A DNA stretch of 64,000 nucleotides from positions 1 to 64,000 of the forward strand of contig JAODUP010000450.1 in the NCBI GenBank assembly GCA_025642065.1, read 5' to 3'. The notes under the pieces are model-generated. The model saw only the letters and a program-made list of their open reading frames with translations, was not told the DNA's origin and ran no database searches. The translations under genes were made by a program, and so were the position numbers. The stretch is from Paralvinella palmiformis. Its lineage: Eukaryota; Annelida; Polychaeta; Terebellida; Alvinellidae. Of this stretch, positions 51,301-63,354 are shown one piece after another (positions within the stretch are counted from its first letter, which is position 1; the number at the start of each line of letters is the position of its first letter).

Positions 51301-51725
51301 CAATATTTGGTATCTTCGCTGTACAGACATATAACATTTATCTACTTATTAGCGCATCACACTATTAGATCAGTTATTGAAATCAATAGTATAACTCTCG
51401 ATATTATACACGATCCATTTATAATCTGCTTATACAAGCGTGCACCCTAGAGCGTGTGAATATATCTGATGACGTCTTTCACTAATTATCGAAAGCCGTT
51501 GACTGTGAAACTCTTTAAGCACTTACATAAAGATCGATTTCATATGGAGGACCTGAAGTGCCTAGATAAATCACTGATGCCATGAAACAGAGATTGGTTC
51601 CTTGGCACTAGAAAGCTTTGGTGATAACAGTTTAACGCACAGGTAAGACTTGAGAATGTTGTTTATGTCTGTTTGACCTTTATAGTAAGCTGAATACTAT
51701 CTGGAGTGTTAGAAGGATAGTAATG
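51301..51725 (-). repeat. R3 repeat, inverted, downstream of a helicase fragment
   Basis: In the minus direction it follows the helicase relic at 51770-52330 and keeps AAAGGTCAAACAGACATAAAC and TAAACTGTTATCACC. Confidence 0.85.
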
Positions 51726-51769
51726 CAATATCTTATACTGGTATAAGATCTTATACAAATTACCCGATG

Positions 51770-52330
51770 AATATTGTTCTTCGTTGTTCTACTTAGAACA
51801 TTCATATGAAGAATGTTCGGGCTTCCAACATGTGAACATCCAACATAGAGCTATCCAATAAAGAAGCAGGTCTCTTCAACTTCTGACCTTTGGGTTTATT
51901 GGTTGACATGGTAAGACCAACGGCATATAGAAGTGAGAACCTTGCGAATGCACAAAATGAATACATCTTTCGCTTGCCACATCCGGAAAGCATTGTAGTC
52001 TCAATAATATTGGACATAAGCTTCTTAACAGCCAGTCTTATTCCATTGCAGAGGCATGATGTATCTTAGCTACGAAAGAACATCATCGGTGTTTTCTACC
52101 TTTAAGCCCTGGTAATGGGGTGGGACTATTCGGAGCTTCCTGTAAACTTAGAACCTCGTTGAGCTAGTTAAGCATTTGAATCTAACCAGAAACTGTCTCA
52201 CCTGACTGACAACAGTTGTTATTACCAGGTAGCTACTGCAAAAGCTGTGCGTTGATTGTATTGATAGCAATGTTCTTTAGAGCTAATATTACTCTTTCAT
52301 GCAACCATTTATTAATCTGATATGATGTGA
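51770..52330 (-). pseudogene. Helitron Pif1-like helicase, C-terminal fragment (3)
   Basis: Minus-strand helicase relic. WLHERVILALKNIAINTINA (about 52300-52240) corresponds to the ILAPKN.xxVNxIN block. After a decayed middle, RLAVKKLMSNIIETTMLSGC (about 52050-51980) matches the family's block before its last motifs. Then come STNKPKGQKLKRPASLL (about 51900), in the place of NKAQGQTLK, and MLDVHMLEARTFF at the end. The frame 52017-51802 is open for 71 codons, the best-preserved piece of the four. Stops and frameshifts occur upstream. Confidence 0.82.
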
Positions 52331-52982
52331 CGTTTTCTTTCAGTTCATCACTAATTACATTTTAACTGGTGACATTTCAAAGTTGGGTATGGAAAAGGAA
52401 TAATTTATACAGGCCTCTTTTTAATAAGAATTTTGTTTATCCGCTTCAACTTCAGATGACCTTGGACGTCACGTCTAATGTAGCCATGACAATCACTCTC
52501 AATAGTTACCCATACCGAACTTCCTTGCATATTTCAAGAGGGCTCTATCTAGGCGTAGACAAAGAACAAAGGGGCAAATAATCCGATATTGGTTCAGTTT
52601 CATCGTTAGGATGAAATATATCGTTATAAGGTGAAAATTTACTAAATGGAGAGAGTGGTTAGTATAGTGACTTAGAAAGGCAAACTTCTTGTAGTATTAT
52701 TTCTGGCTTTCATAACATGGCTTATGCTTTGACATTTTGATGAGGAAGACATCGTGGTTTGGTTGTTGTTCTTATTTTCTGCTCATTTGGGGTTTCCTTT
52801 TATTTTAAACTTTATTTTAAACTTTTTCAATCAACATTGTAAAACATACTATATAATCTGATGAGTCGTATGTATATATTATCTCCCAAACAATGGCCCT
52901 GATGTATCCGTACGTATTTCTTCAGCAAATTATGTTCTTGGCTTATTGAAATCCTTCATCTTTCTTCCCCCTCACACACACT

Positions 52983-52987
<5 letters not shown>
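52331..52987. other. No feature seen
   Basis: AT-rich. Upstream parts of the helicase would be expected here but were not recognised. Confidence 0.45.
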
Positions 52988-53048
<61 letters not shown>

Positions 53049-53055
53049 TGTGTCA
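52988..53055. repeat. (CT)n(TG)n compound microsatellite
   Basis: About 45 bp of CT followed by about 22 bp of TG. Confidence 0.97.
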
Positions 53056-53084
53056 GAATATAATTAGGTCATGGCATGAATGAT

Positions 53085-54085
53085 ATTACAGGGACACAAA
53101 CATATAAACATTTATTGACGAGGACAATCTGAATAATATGACTGTTTCTTTAAACAAAGAATTATGTAGGTTAGTACTATGGTTGAATATGAATAAATTA
53201 TCACTGAATATTAGTAAAACACACTTTATGATATTTAGATCAAATAAAAGGAATTGTCATTTCAACACAGACTTAAAAATAAATGGTCAAATTATTATTA
53301 GAGTTGAATCTAGAAATGTTTGGGAGTCATAATTGCTGATTATCTAACATGGAGAGAACATATAAATAGTATAAAAAATTCAATATCCATAGGACTTTGC
53401 AAGGCTAGAAAATTATTAAATATTACCACTCTTATATCACTATATTATGCATTTATATACCCATACCTAATTTACTGCATTGAAGTGTGGGACGGACCCT
53501 GTCATCTTACAAAGATGTGATAATTAAAATTCAAAACCAAATAGTCAGGATAATGATGTCTGCAACGTTTAATGCACAAATGTAAAAAGGAACTGAACAT
53601 CATGACATTCGATAATATCTATAACTACTTCATATGTATATTTATGTTTAAAGTGACCAAAAATATACATCCTCAAATCTTTGATTCAATGTTTGTACAA
53701 AATACAAATATTTATAATTATGGAACTAGGCATCATGTGTTATACTGTACTCCTCTAGCCAAGACAAACTTGATGCGGAATTCATTAAAATGTGCTGGTG
53801 TTATCGTTTGGAATAAATATGCTGTATTAAGCGATTGCAATTGTACACCTAACGGTTTTAAATTACACGTAAAGCAGTGTTTGTTACAATGAAGTATCCT
53901 ATGTCTAAAGATTTATCTTATATAATATACTGACTAAGTATTTTTACTTGCTTACCAAAATGTGTCAACATATACTTTAATTTACATGTATTAATATGAT
54001 ATTATGTTTTTATGTTTGCTGGCGGTTTTTGTTTTATTTCCTTCACCTGTATAAAACTACATGAACTTGAATATTATCTGTAGTA
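53085..54085 (+). pseudogene. LINE ORF2 C-terminal part (third RT-type element)
   Basis: 5'-truncated remnant of a non-LTR retrotransposon. From about 53106 the frame reads DEDNLNNMTVSLNKEL, then LVLWLNMNKLSLNISKTHFM (the segment after the catalytic YADD box). The thumb follows as GVIIADYLTWREHINSIKNS, then ISLYYAFIYPYLIYCIEVW. The C-terminal region has ELNIMTFDNIYNYFICIFMF and NYGTRHHVLY. The stop is at 53890-53892, with about 190 bp of 3' sequence to TGAACTTGAATATT. One frameshift near 53320 and one near 53520 break it. The RT catalytic core is absent. Sequence divergence is low outside the frameshifts, so it is probably younger than the other two LINEs. Confidence 0.88.
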
Positions 54086-54173
54086 ACTAGGTTATAAGAA
54101 TATAAGCCGACTGTGGTTTCACTCTCTTTATCCAAACATATAATGAATTTAATGTAAAAGATTATGTACTTTG

Positions 54174-54213
<40 letters not shown>

Positions 54214-55017
54214 GGATAATAAAACAATGCTTTCAACGTAATTTAACTACAATGTATGTGAAAAGTGTATGGTATAATTATTATAGTGATAAAAATGAAG
54301 AGGAGGTTCATAGATCTACTAATGTGTTGAAATAAATGTAGTAATATTGTGCAAATAGCACCTTCAACGATTGAATATATGGAAACGGAAGGAAGTCAAA
54401 TGGATCTCGGAAAAGAGTAATCTGGGAAGAGAGCGTACCTTCACTGTAACTCATCCTATGACTATAAAAGCGATGTATCGGGCCAAATATAGTCACCTCT
54501 TTATTCAGATGATGACACAATCGGTTGATGTCAAATAGTATAGTTAGTTGTAAATATGTTGATATTGTATATTGAAATTATAACATATGCATATCATGGA
54601 GCTTCTTACATACATTTATTATGTCTCAAAAATGCTGTAAAAATATTATAAAGCTTACATATGTGCCGTATTTCAGTATTTTTACAGGTTATTAAGTAAA
54701 CAAGCGGTGTACCAACAAAGAGCACATTTAAATACAAATTGAAACACACCAGATCTAGTAAAACACGGGAAATAAATTCATGAGATTACTGAATTACCAT
54801 CTTAAAGTCATACCATCTTTATTTGGCTCATTATGTCCTATACACATATATAGTAAATGGGAATATGCGCTAATGCCCATCATGATATTCATTATACTAA
54901 TATTGACACGACAAGGCTCTGACAGTGTAGTGTTCGTGTGTATTTAATGCTTGAACTATGGTGTCGTTTGGATTAGTGACAAATGTATGGTAGAGGCATG
55001 AATAATTGATACAGTCC
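54086..55017. other. No gene seen; (TA)n at 54175-54208
   Basis: AT-rich sequence. Confidence 0.5.
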
Positions 55018-55375
55018 CACGGTAGGTGGGTGGGTGGGTGGGTGGGTGGATGGATGGATGGATGGATGGATAGACAGAGAGATATATAGATAGATATACT
55101 TAGATATATGAGTCCGCTTCAATAGCTTTAGCGTCAGATCATTGCGCTGTTGGTTCACCCACAGACGTATATTGAAACAAAAAAACACACACATATCTAA
55201 CCAAAGGTAAAAGAAACAAGAGAGAGGAATATGTCTGTAGTAAAAGTAGTAGTAGTAGTTATTGTTGTAATAACAATAGAATTAGCAAAAGTAGTCTTAG
55301 TAGTAGCATACGTAGTGCTAGTAGTAGTAGTAGTAGTATTAATAGTAGTAGAGGTAGTCGTAGTATACGTAGTAG
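55018..55375. repeat. (GGTG)n(GGAT)n(GATA)n and degenerate TAG repeats
   Basis: A tetranucleotide series at 55021-55105 and TAG/TAGTCG-like repeats at 55240-55375, separated by about 135 bp. Confidence 0.9.
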
Positions 55376-55434
55376 AAATAATTTATAGGTAACCGTTAAA
55401 TAGACTTGATAACTATTTGATAAGTTTACAATAT

Positions 55435-55744
55435 CAGGACAATCTGACTTTAATAAACTAGTAATAAACATAATGAAGAAAACTATTGACATGATTATTA
55501 TGGTTCATTATAAAAATTACTCAAGATAATAACTAAGATTCAGGTAAAAATAGACTCGCCACAAAAATACTGATTAGCACATATTTCTGTGATGTCAATC
55601 ATACTCCGGGTTTAAATTATTTGAAAAATAATAGAAAATAGGAATATATCATATGTTTTATGTTAATAAAGGAGCACCCCTCACACATACAAACACAGAA
55701 ACACACACGCGCGCAAACACATACACAAACACATATACACACAA

Positions 55745-55779
<35 letters not shown>

Positions 55780-56008
55780 TAAGAAAGATAGAGATAGAGA
55801 TAGAGATAGAGATAGAGATAGAGATAGAGATAGAGATAGAGATAGAGATAGAGATAGATATAGAGATAGATATAGAGATAGATATAGAGATAGATATAGA
55901 GATAGATATAGAGATAGATATAGAGATAGAGAGATAGAGAGATAGAGAGATAGAGAGATAGAGAGATAGAGAGATAGAGAGATAGAGAGATAGAGAGATA
56001 GAGAGATA

Positions 56009-56083
<75 letters not shown>

Positions 56084-56930
56084 TGACAGAATGTGCTATG
56101 ATCTAACGAAATCGATTAATTTCATTAATTCCTTATTATTGTCATGACAGGCTTAATAATTTTGTTAAACTGTTCACATTATCATTCCAATACTTCTGTT
56201 CCATTAATTACGTATTATAACTTTAATATGCGAATTAAGTATCTCGTCAAAAATAGTTTTTTTTATTAATAAATGCCAAATGAAATCAATATGACGTCTT
56301 CAATATAAGATTACTACTTCGTCTATGTTTTCAGCGAAGAATCTTAATATACCCATTAATAATAATAATAATAATAATTTATTATTTTCATTACTGTTCA
56401 AACATTTGTGTTACGTGTTTGGCTTTACTTTAAATTAATTCTAAACTTATTTCTCCTGTAGCATGTCTTCCATATGAAATTTAAGTCGTCTTAAGACATA
56501 CCCTATACTAATGTTAACTTCATTGATAAGAGAGTGTGTTTAATGACAACTCATGGAGGCCTCTGTCAGTTTTATCATATATAGAAATTTGACATAGAAA
56601 AACATTTTTGGAAAACTAAAACTTTCTCTATACAAGTAACAATTAATATTTTTTTTCTATAATATTTTTCTACAAATTGAGAACACTGACTTTTATGCTT
56701 TCTATCACTTTAGTCAGGGAGCAAGGTGCAGTTTTATCATAAAAAGGAAAGTGGAATTTCTTGTATCTGTGTGAGTTAATTCAACACATAACCCAGCCAA
56801 AAAGATGGAAAATACATGTACCCTTATGGATGTTTCTGTCAGTCTCACTAATCAAACACAATATTCAGCTACAAGAAAAAACAACATGACAATACCGAAA
56901 GATGCACGCTATTACCAAGATGGTTGTTTA
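55435..56930. repeat. Block A, copy 3
   Basis: Matches 31780-33450 in the same orientation on both sides of the GATAGA array (GACAATCTGACTTTAATAA; CATAAAAAGGAAAGTGGAATT; CTGTCAGTCTCACTAATCAAAC). Confidence 0.8.
55680..56080. repeat. (CA)n(GA)n(GATAGA)n higher-order microsatellite
   Basis: Runs in order: CA, GA, GATAGA (6-mer), GATAGATATA (longer unit), GATAGAGA (8-mer), then GA. The unit lengthens and shortens stepwise across 300 bp. Confidence 0.97.
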
Positions 56931-57169
56931 TCTCTGTTTGACTTTCATGGTAAACCGAATAATGTACTGAGTGTGTACGTCATGGCTACTGAAATATACG
57001 AAACATATTACATCATTATCAAGATATAAGGCATTACCCGGGAAATAATACATTGTATGGTGACCTCTAGGTTGAAAAACATTACACAAAACCATTCACT
57101 GTAATTGTGTGTGAATATAAACCAACAATTCTGGGCTAAGGGATTGAACTAATTTGTTAACCCGGAGCA
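56931..57169 (-). repeat. R3 repeat fragment and spacer, downstream of helicase fragment 4
   Basis: In the minus direction the conserved spacer (CAACCTAGAGGTC, CCCGGGTAATGCCTTATATC) leads into the start of R3 (CAGTAGCCATGACGTACAC). R3 then breaks off into block A. Confidence 0.75.
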
Positions 57170-57513
57170 TTCTCACAAAGACTGCTTCTAACACGTGAAC
57201 ATTCAATATAGAGGTGTCCATGAGAGAATCAGAGCCTTGAACGTCTGACCCTTGGGGTTTATTGATTGATATGTTGAGACTTAGTCGTATGGGAAATTGT
57301 AATCTCTCGACATCTAACGGTATATATTAGTTGGAGCAATGGGAACTCCCGGAATCAATATATCTTCTCCCTTTTCACATTCAGAAAGTTTAGTAGTCTC
57401 AATATCATAGGGCAAGTTTGTTCCATTATACAGGCGTGATGGATACAAGTTATGAATGAACTAGATCGGTGTTCTAAGTTGTACACTGAGACAAGGTGTG
57501 GGAATGTCTGAAA
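57170..57513 (-). pseudogene. Helitron Pif1-like helicase, C-terminal fragment (4)
   Basis: Minus-strand helicase relic, shorter than the other three. It has PSRLYNGTN (about 57445), then LPYDIETTKLSECEKGEDIL and IPGVPIAPTNIY (about 57420-57340). These align with the RLCNGTRL, VIEATILTGxxxGEDVxIPRI and PLIPTD blocks of Helitron helicases. The final part is SINPKGQTFKALI (about 57255), for NKAQGQTLK, and ILNVHVLEAV in a shifted frame. Two stops interrupt it. The upstream half is lost, where block B begins. Confidence 0.82.
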
Positions 57514-58070
57514 AATACACTTATTAAACATATCAATGGCCGCTGTATATGAGTAATTAACAAAACAAGTGAATGTCAACTTATATGATGTGTCTGATAC
57601 TTATATAAACAATACAATTCCGAATAGAAAACGTCTTTCGGTCAAATTGAATCATAGCTTATTGCGTTTCAGAAGCCATTTACATTTAATCACAACCATT
57701 TTTTGAAGGAGAAATATTTGAATTATTCGGACCTTCTGCACGTATTTCGGTGTTTCAGATGGGATGGGCTTATTTTAGCCCTAGTCCAAACCATCAGAAA
57801 ATAAAAAAGGGGCATCAGTTTCGAGCACGATGTACAGAGTTTTAAATTTTGATTTAATTACAAATGAAGATAAAACTATTTTTGTCTGGATACCATGATC
57901 ATTTACTAAATATATGTATTAATCCGCCAATTAGTATTGTCTGAGGTGTGTGTTTAATTACCGATCCAGAATAGTTTTTAGCTGAAAATAAATGTAAGCG
58001 AGATGACAATAAAGATAATGTAAAGTATTTAAGCTTAAGACTCATTAATATATTATCGTCTATTGATGGA
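57514..58070 (+). repeat. Block B, copy 3
   Basis: Aligns with 39840-40400 and 48190-48730 (CATATCAATGGCCGCTGTATATG, ATAGAAAACGTCTTTCGGTC, CAGATGGGATGGGCTTATTT). Confidence 0.75.
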
Positions 58071-58224
58071 AAAATGTACATTTTATCATTTAGCACCATG
58101 ACATTTTTTAAGTTGATTGTGACAACCTTTATAAATGTTAAGGTACATGTATAAAACGATAAGATAGAAATGACCTTATTTGAAATATATATATCTATAC
58201 ATAAATATATATATCTATACATAA

Positions 58225-59045
58225 ATAAAACTATACACACTTCAATCTAAATATAAAACGGTTTACACCTCCACATATCTATATATACATAGACCTACCT
58301 ATGCATGTGTCTAGACTACTCATCAGCCTGTGGGACAGGCTATGTACAGAAACCGGAATCATCACTGACCTGAAAGAAAACTAGACCGAACACTCAGGGA
58401 AGTTTGATTGGGCCGCCATGACCAAACAGCTCTGACTTCCGGTAGTGGCAAAAAGTAACGTTGAAGCGGCTGCGCTTCGAGTTTTGAATCTATGAATACG
58501 GACATATATTGCGATGTGTGCATTATAATTTTGTGTGTGCAGACAAACGGTATTATTCTTGTCTAATAATATGCCATGCAATATGTAAATGTCGTTTTAT
58601 GTAAGTCCGTAGATCTAGTTTAGTTGGCATCAAACGTCAGAGACAGAAGGGGGATTGTGGAATAGGCTAAATATAATAATAGTTCAGCTTAATTTCCCGC
58701 CAAAAAACCCCGCTTTAACAGTTATTTTAAGTGTGTTCCTTATACTTACTGATGAAAATATATTCCCTTTGTATTACTTTTACTCCCACGGCTTATGCTA
58801 CCATCGACACAACAATAATTCACCATGTTTATAAACCCGATTTTGCAGTCTGCGTTCCTTTTTTCCACGACCGGAAGTTGGGATCTGTTTGCCATCAAAT
58901 CGGCGGCCGTGTTCAGTCTAGTTTTCTTTCGGGACAATGGGAATCACGTACAAAAAGTACCTTTTCACACCACAGCTTGCAGTACACAACACGTGCATAT
59001 GATTCAATTGTGCGTTAGTTGTTCTTAATCAGAGTGAAATGTTTA
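58225..59045 (-). repeat. R1 repeat, locus 3, X part, split by a MITE
   Basis: 58225-58362 (CACCTCCACATATC, GCATGTGTCTAGACTACTCA) and 58940-59045 (CACGTACAAAAAGTACC, AACACGTGCATATGATTC) are two halves of one R1 segment. The TATA/AATAAA part found in other copies is missing. Confidence 0.8.
58363..58939. mobile_element. hAT-like MITE (copy 2)
   Basis: A 577-bp element, inverted relative to 28392-28967. The left end CACTGACCTGAAAGAAAACT and the reverse complement of its right end, CATTGTCCCGAAAGAAAACT, form strong inverted repeats. Flanking 8-mers GGAATCAT (58355-58362) and GGAATCAC (58940-58947) match at 7 of 8, as expected for a hAT insertion, and both flanks are R1. It carries GGCCGCCAT at 58411, ACTTCCGG at 58435, the E2F-like TTTCCCGCCAAAA at 58693, ACCGGAAGT at 58870 and CGGCGGCC at 58901. 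No transposase. Confidence 0.9.
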
Positions 59046-59059
59046 GCCTTTTTATAGGC

Positions 59060-60800
59060 CTAGCTCCAAAAGAGTAGAAATACTGCACAATGAACTGGAC
59101 TAGAAAGAAATATTCTCTCAATCCTGATTACATATTATGATTTACTCAAATTCAAAAGTTAATCCTCATACGTTTCGGTTCAGACCTACAGTCGAGAACA
59201 GCGGATTTCAGGCAGATCACCGATACTGCGAATTACACGTTTGGATTATAATAGAAATACATTCAAAACATTTCCTATATTAGTGTAACCTAATTACTCA
59301 TGATATGGGGAAAACTTTGTCCGCAGCTTACTACCCATGGAGATGTCTGCCGGAGTAACAAATGACTCCAGGAGTATAAATCCATCAAACAGCATTGTAA
59401 GAATTACCAGTTCGTTTCACTAGACATATAAGAGATTAATACTACATATAATACATACGAAGTCTATAGTAAAATATGTTGTAATAACGACATAACTTTC
59501 TTACATTGGTGTAATAAGGAATCTGGATGGAAATAGATAAGATGTCTGGCACGGGCAATGTGCGTTTTAGGGTACATATAAAGAGGCAACAGGCACAGAG
59601 CATCAACATATCTAAACATCCTTCGAGACCTACCTCCATAAATCTAAATACAAATACAACTATACATACATTAATCTAAACATAAAATGTTCCATACCTC
59701 CACATATTGATAGATGTATGCGTATACCTAAGCATGTGTCTGGTCTACTCATCAGCCTGTGGGAACCAGCTAATTCGCTTTTCGTACGCGACAAATATGT
59801 CACGCCCACAGGAAAGCGGCTACATGCAGGCTACGTACAAAAAGCGGAAGCACGTAAAACACATACCATTTGATATCACAGCTCACAGCAAACAACACGT
59901 GCGTGTGGTTCAATGGTGACTTGCTACATACATATCATAAACTATTGACACCACAGTTTACATTCAACAGTAATTTTCTGTGGTCCAAAAGAAACCTGTA
60001 TATAAAGCATTTCGACACCTCAGATGCTGACCTCAGCTTTATTCTGGGTTCGAATAACTGAATAAATCCTACCTATATGAACCATGTATCAATCAATACA
60101 CCTCCGACTGGTCTGGCGTCGAAGTTCTTCTCTAACCTAAGTGAAACTTTAAGCCTTTTATATACCCTCAGCGTGTTAACAAACATTACAGTTTGTTCAT
60201 AACAAAGAGAATGTACACTAACTCAGTATGGACTCACTGAAGTGATTTAACTAAAATAAAAACAAAGTAGCAATACTGCACAATGGATTATTACTGGACT
60301 AGAACGAAATATCGTCTCAAACCTGAGTAAATACTATGATTTACTCGAACCAAATAGCTAATCCTCATACGTTTCCGTTCATCACTAAGTGAACGTTCAT
60401 TCACGCTTAATTTAGCGTCCCTAAGTATATGCAGTTAGGTGTGGTGGGATCTAAATTAAAGCGCCTATCCACTTGATCTATTTGACCCATGGTCGAGAAC
60501 AGCGGATTCCTGGCAGATCTCAGATACTGCGAATGACACGTCGGGATTATAATAGCTATACATTTAACAAATTTCCTATATCAGTGTAACCTAATTACTC
60601 ATAATATGGGAAAAAACTCTGTCCGCAGCTTAATACCCATGGAGATGCCTGCCGGAGTAACAAACGACTCCAGGAGTATAAATCCATCAAGCAGCATTGT
60701 ATGAATTAATAGGTCGTTTCGCCAGACCACATAAGAGGACAACAATATAGATTCTACATTATAATAAAGCTAATAAACTCAAACATGTTGTAATAACGAC
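59060..60800 (-). repeat. R1 repeat, locus 3, Y-X-Y parts
   Basis: 59060-59565 (Y), 59565-60290 (X, with TATA and AATAAA complements near 60158 and 60040) and 60290-60800 (second Y). The second Y ends just before the shared motif. With the X part at 58225 this gives X-Y-X-Y, more than one LTR-internal-LTR unit. Confidence 0.88.
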
Positions 60801-61059
60801 ATAACTTTAAGATACACATATATATGGTGGCACAGGTTCAGAATATGGTAGCATCCTTTAAATCCTATACTTCCATAAATCTATACATAAATAAATCTAT
60901 TTGCATAAAACGTAGTGTACAGAAGTCTACACCTCCACACATCAAAACCTCTGAGAGATTGTCATGTATAACAGCAGAACATCAGTGCTGGACTGTTATA
61001 ACACTTAATATCATACCGAATCCCTTTGTAATCTACCTATCAATCTATAGACAGGCAAC

Positions 61060-61385
61060 CGTGTAAACATTTGTGATGATCTCTGGTGTTCAAATCCGTC
61101 ATTAATTATAGAAAGCCGAGGATGGTTGCCATAACCATGACAACGTATAAGCACTTACATAATGATAGATTTGCCGTAGGGAAACCCTGAAATGTGAAGT
61201 TAATCTACTGACATCTGACATATAAAAGACATAGACTGGTTCCTTGACACGGGAAATCTTCGCTGATAACAATTTAGTGCATGCGTAATACTATTTGACT
61301 TGAAATATAAGTTGAATAATAGATTGAGTGTCTGGTATGATTATTGATCATTTCACAAAATATAGGAAACGTATTTTGTCATCAT
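61060..61385 (-). repeat. R3 repeat, inverted
   Basis: TCAAATCCGTCATTAATTATAG, GGTTGCCATAACCATGACAAC and AAATCTTCGCTGATAACAAT give the inverted R3 order. Confidence 0.8.
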
Positions 61386-61692
61386 TAATTGTTCTACAAC
61401 TTCCCAAGAAAATCTCGTTATGTATCACAGTCACATAAAGAGATACCGGTTAAGAAAGAAAAACTTCGACGTTTTTATTTCGGGTATCACAGAAACGGAT
61501 AGAGGGATATATTGGGGGGGATTAATATGAGTGAAAAACTATACCTATTTATGTTTTTATAAGATAAAATAGTACTGACAGATGTATGATATCTAATATT
61601 TGCCTACTTATTGTCCCAGAGGATGAACGTGATATGTCAATATTTGGGTTTAATATTGACAATGTGTGGGTGTGTGTGCTTGTGTGTGATGT
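61386..61692. other. No feature seen
   Basis: AT-rich sequence before a long TA array. Confidence 0.5.
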
Positions 61693-61700
61693 TGCGTATA

Positions 61701-61767
<67 letters not shown>

Positions 61768-61777
61768 TTATATATAT

Positions 61778-61875
<98 letters not shown>

Positions 61876-61897
61876 GAGAGAGAGAGAGAGAGAGAGA
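61693..61897. repeat. (TA)n, about 175 bp, then (GA)n
   Basis: The longest TA array in the window, with two short breaks near 61765-61780, followed by a GA run. Confidence 0.98.
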
Positions 61898-62304
61898 GCA
61901 TATTTCATAGATTACTGATTATATCACGACCACCTTCTAATATGAAATGTATACAACTTTTCGTCGTTATATAACTGTTAATATTACAATATCTTTAGAA
62001 ATTATATCATGGAATCATACAAGACTTTCCTCATATCTTTTGTTTCCTATCTTAAGAGAATAATAGTATGCTCAAGTGATTTAAAGGTATCGCTCTTAAT
62101 GTCAAGGGCTAAGGCATGTTATTAAACTAAAATTAAAAACCCAAAGGTTTATCAGTATCTCCATAATTCAATGTTCATACATGACAGATTTCTAGCAGCC
62201 CTTTATAGCTGAATTGTTCATGATATTACTGCAAGTTAAACAATATCTGGTTGTTGGTATTAGTAGAAATGTTGCCGCCATGCTGCAGAATACTTCATCA
62301 TGAT
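61898..62304. other. No feature seen
   Basis: AT-rich sequence. Confidence 0.5.
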
Positions 62305-62720
62305 GAAACACTTTTATTATATTTTGTGAAGTGGTGAGTAGTCATAACTTATACAGTTCATACATTATCCAGCTTACCATAAAGGTCAAACCGAGATAAA
62401 CAATACTCTGGGGTCTTAGGTGTGCACTGAATTATTATCAACCAAGCTTTCTCGTGTCAAAGATCCCAGTCCCTGTCTCATGGAGTCAGTGGATTACTTA
62501 GACACTTCAGGGTTTCCACACTAAATATATCATTGTATAAGTGATTACAAGTAATCACGGTTATGGCAACCATACACGGCAGTCAATAATTAAAGAAAGA
62601 CGTCACCACGGATGTTCACACGATAGAGAATACACAGATTTAAAAACAGATTACAAAAGGATCTAGTATAATATTGAGAGTTTTTAATTACATATTTCAT
62701 ATTCTGATGCGATATGAAAA
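62305..62720 (+). repeat. R3 repeat
   Basis: Good copy: GTGAAGTGGTGAGTAGTCATAAC, ACCATAAAGGTCAAACCGAG, the palindrome GTGATTACAAGTAATCAC at about 62540, CAATAATTAAAGAAAGACGTC. Confidence 0.87.
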
Positions 62721-62989
62721 TGTATGGCTTCTGGTAAAAATGAATTGTTTTATTTGAGGTTCTATGCCTCTAGATATGTCACATAAGATAGATAAATTAG
62801 ATTGATATTCGTTCCTGTGGAAATAAAACTTCACTACTATTTTCATTTAAACATTGGCCTTACTTCCTCTTCTGTTTGCGGAGAATGGCTGTTGCATGTA
62901 TTGGATTAAGCCAATACATACAAAAAGGTGAACCATTTTCCCTACCCCATAACATTTATCGGAAACAAATATGTATATTATAACATAGT

Positions 62990-62993
<4 letters not shown>

Positions 62994-63054
<61 letters not shown>
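62994..63054. repeat. (TA)n microsatellite
   Basis: About 60 bp of TA. Confidence 0.97.
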
Positions 63055-63061
<7 letters not shown>

Positions 63062-63204
63062 GACACCTTCAGGAAACATATCACAAATATTTACAGTTCA
63101 TAGTTATGACAACTGAACTATAGGATGTCATCAAAACCCATCAGATTAATCATTATGAAACGGTGTGTGACTTTTGCTCAATACGATGCACTCAAGCTGT
63201 TAAT

Positions 63205-63300
63205 TTGAGTATATATAATGGTACAGAATCATTATTTAACCTGCAATCGTTCTGTCATTTTGGATTAAGGAAGGTGTTTGTATTGAAATCCGCCATTTTC
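63205..63300 (+). promoter_or_regulatory. Candidate core promoter: TATA box and CCGCCATTTT motif
   Basis: GAGTATATATAATGG at about 63205-63220 could act as a TATA box. About 80 bp further, AATCCGCCATTTTCAG (63280-63295) matches the YY1-type element often found near animal transcription starts. No ATG lies between the TATA-like site and the candidate start at 63355. These motifs are short and AT-rich DNA gives TATA by chance, so this stands only together with the following exon. Confidence 0.35.
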
Positions 63301-63354
63301 AGTGAACGTTCTCTGGATCATTGAGACATAAAATCCTTCTTAGCACGTGAAGGA

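Noticed and set aside
55259..55492. Leu-rich minus-strand frame, possible membrane peptide
   Set aside because: Created by the degenerate TAG repeat, which reads as Leu codons on the minus strand.
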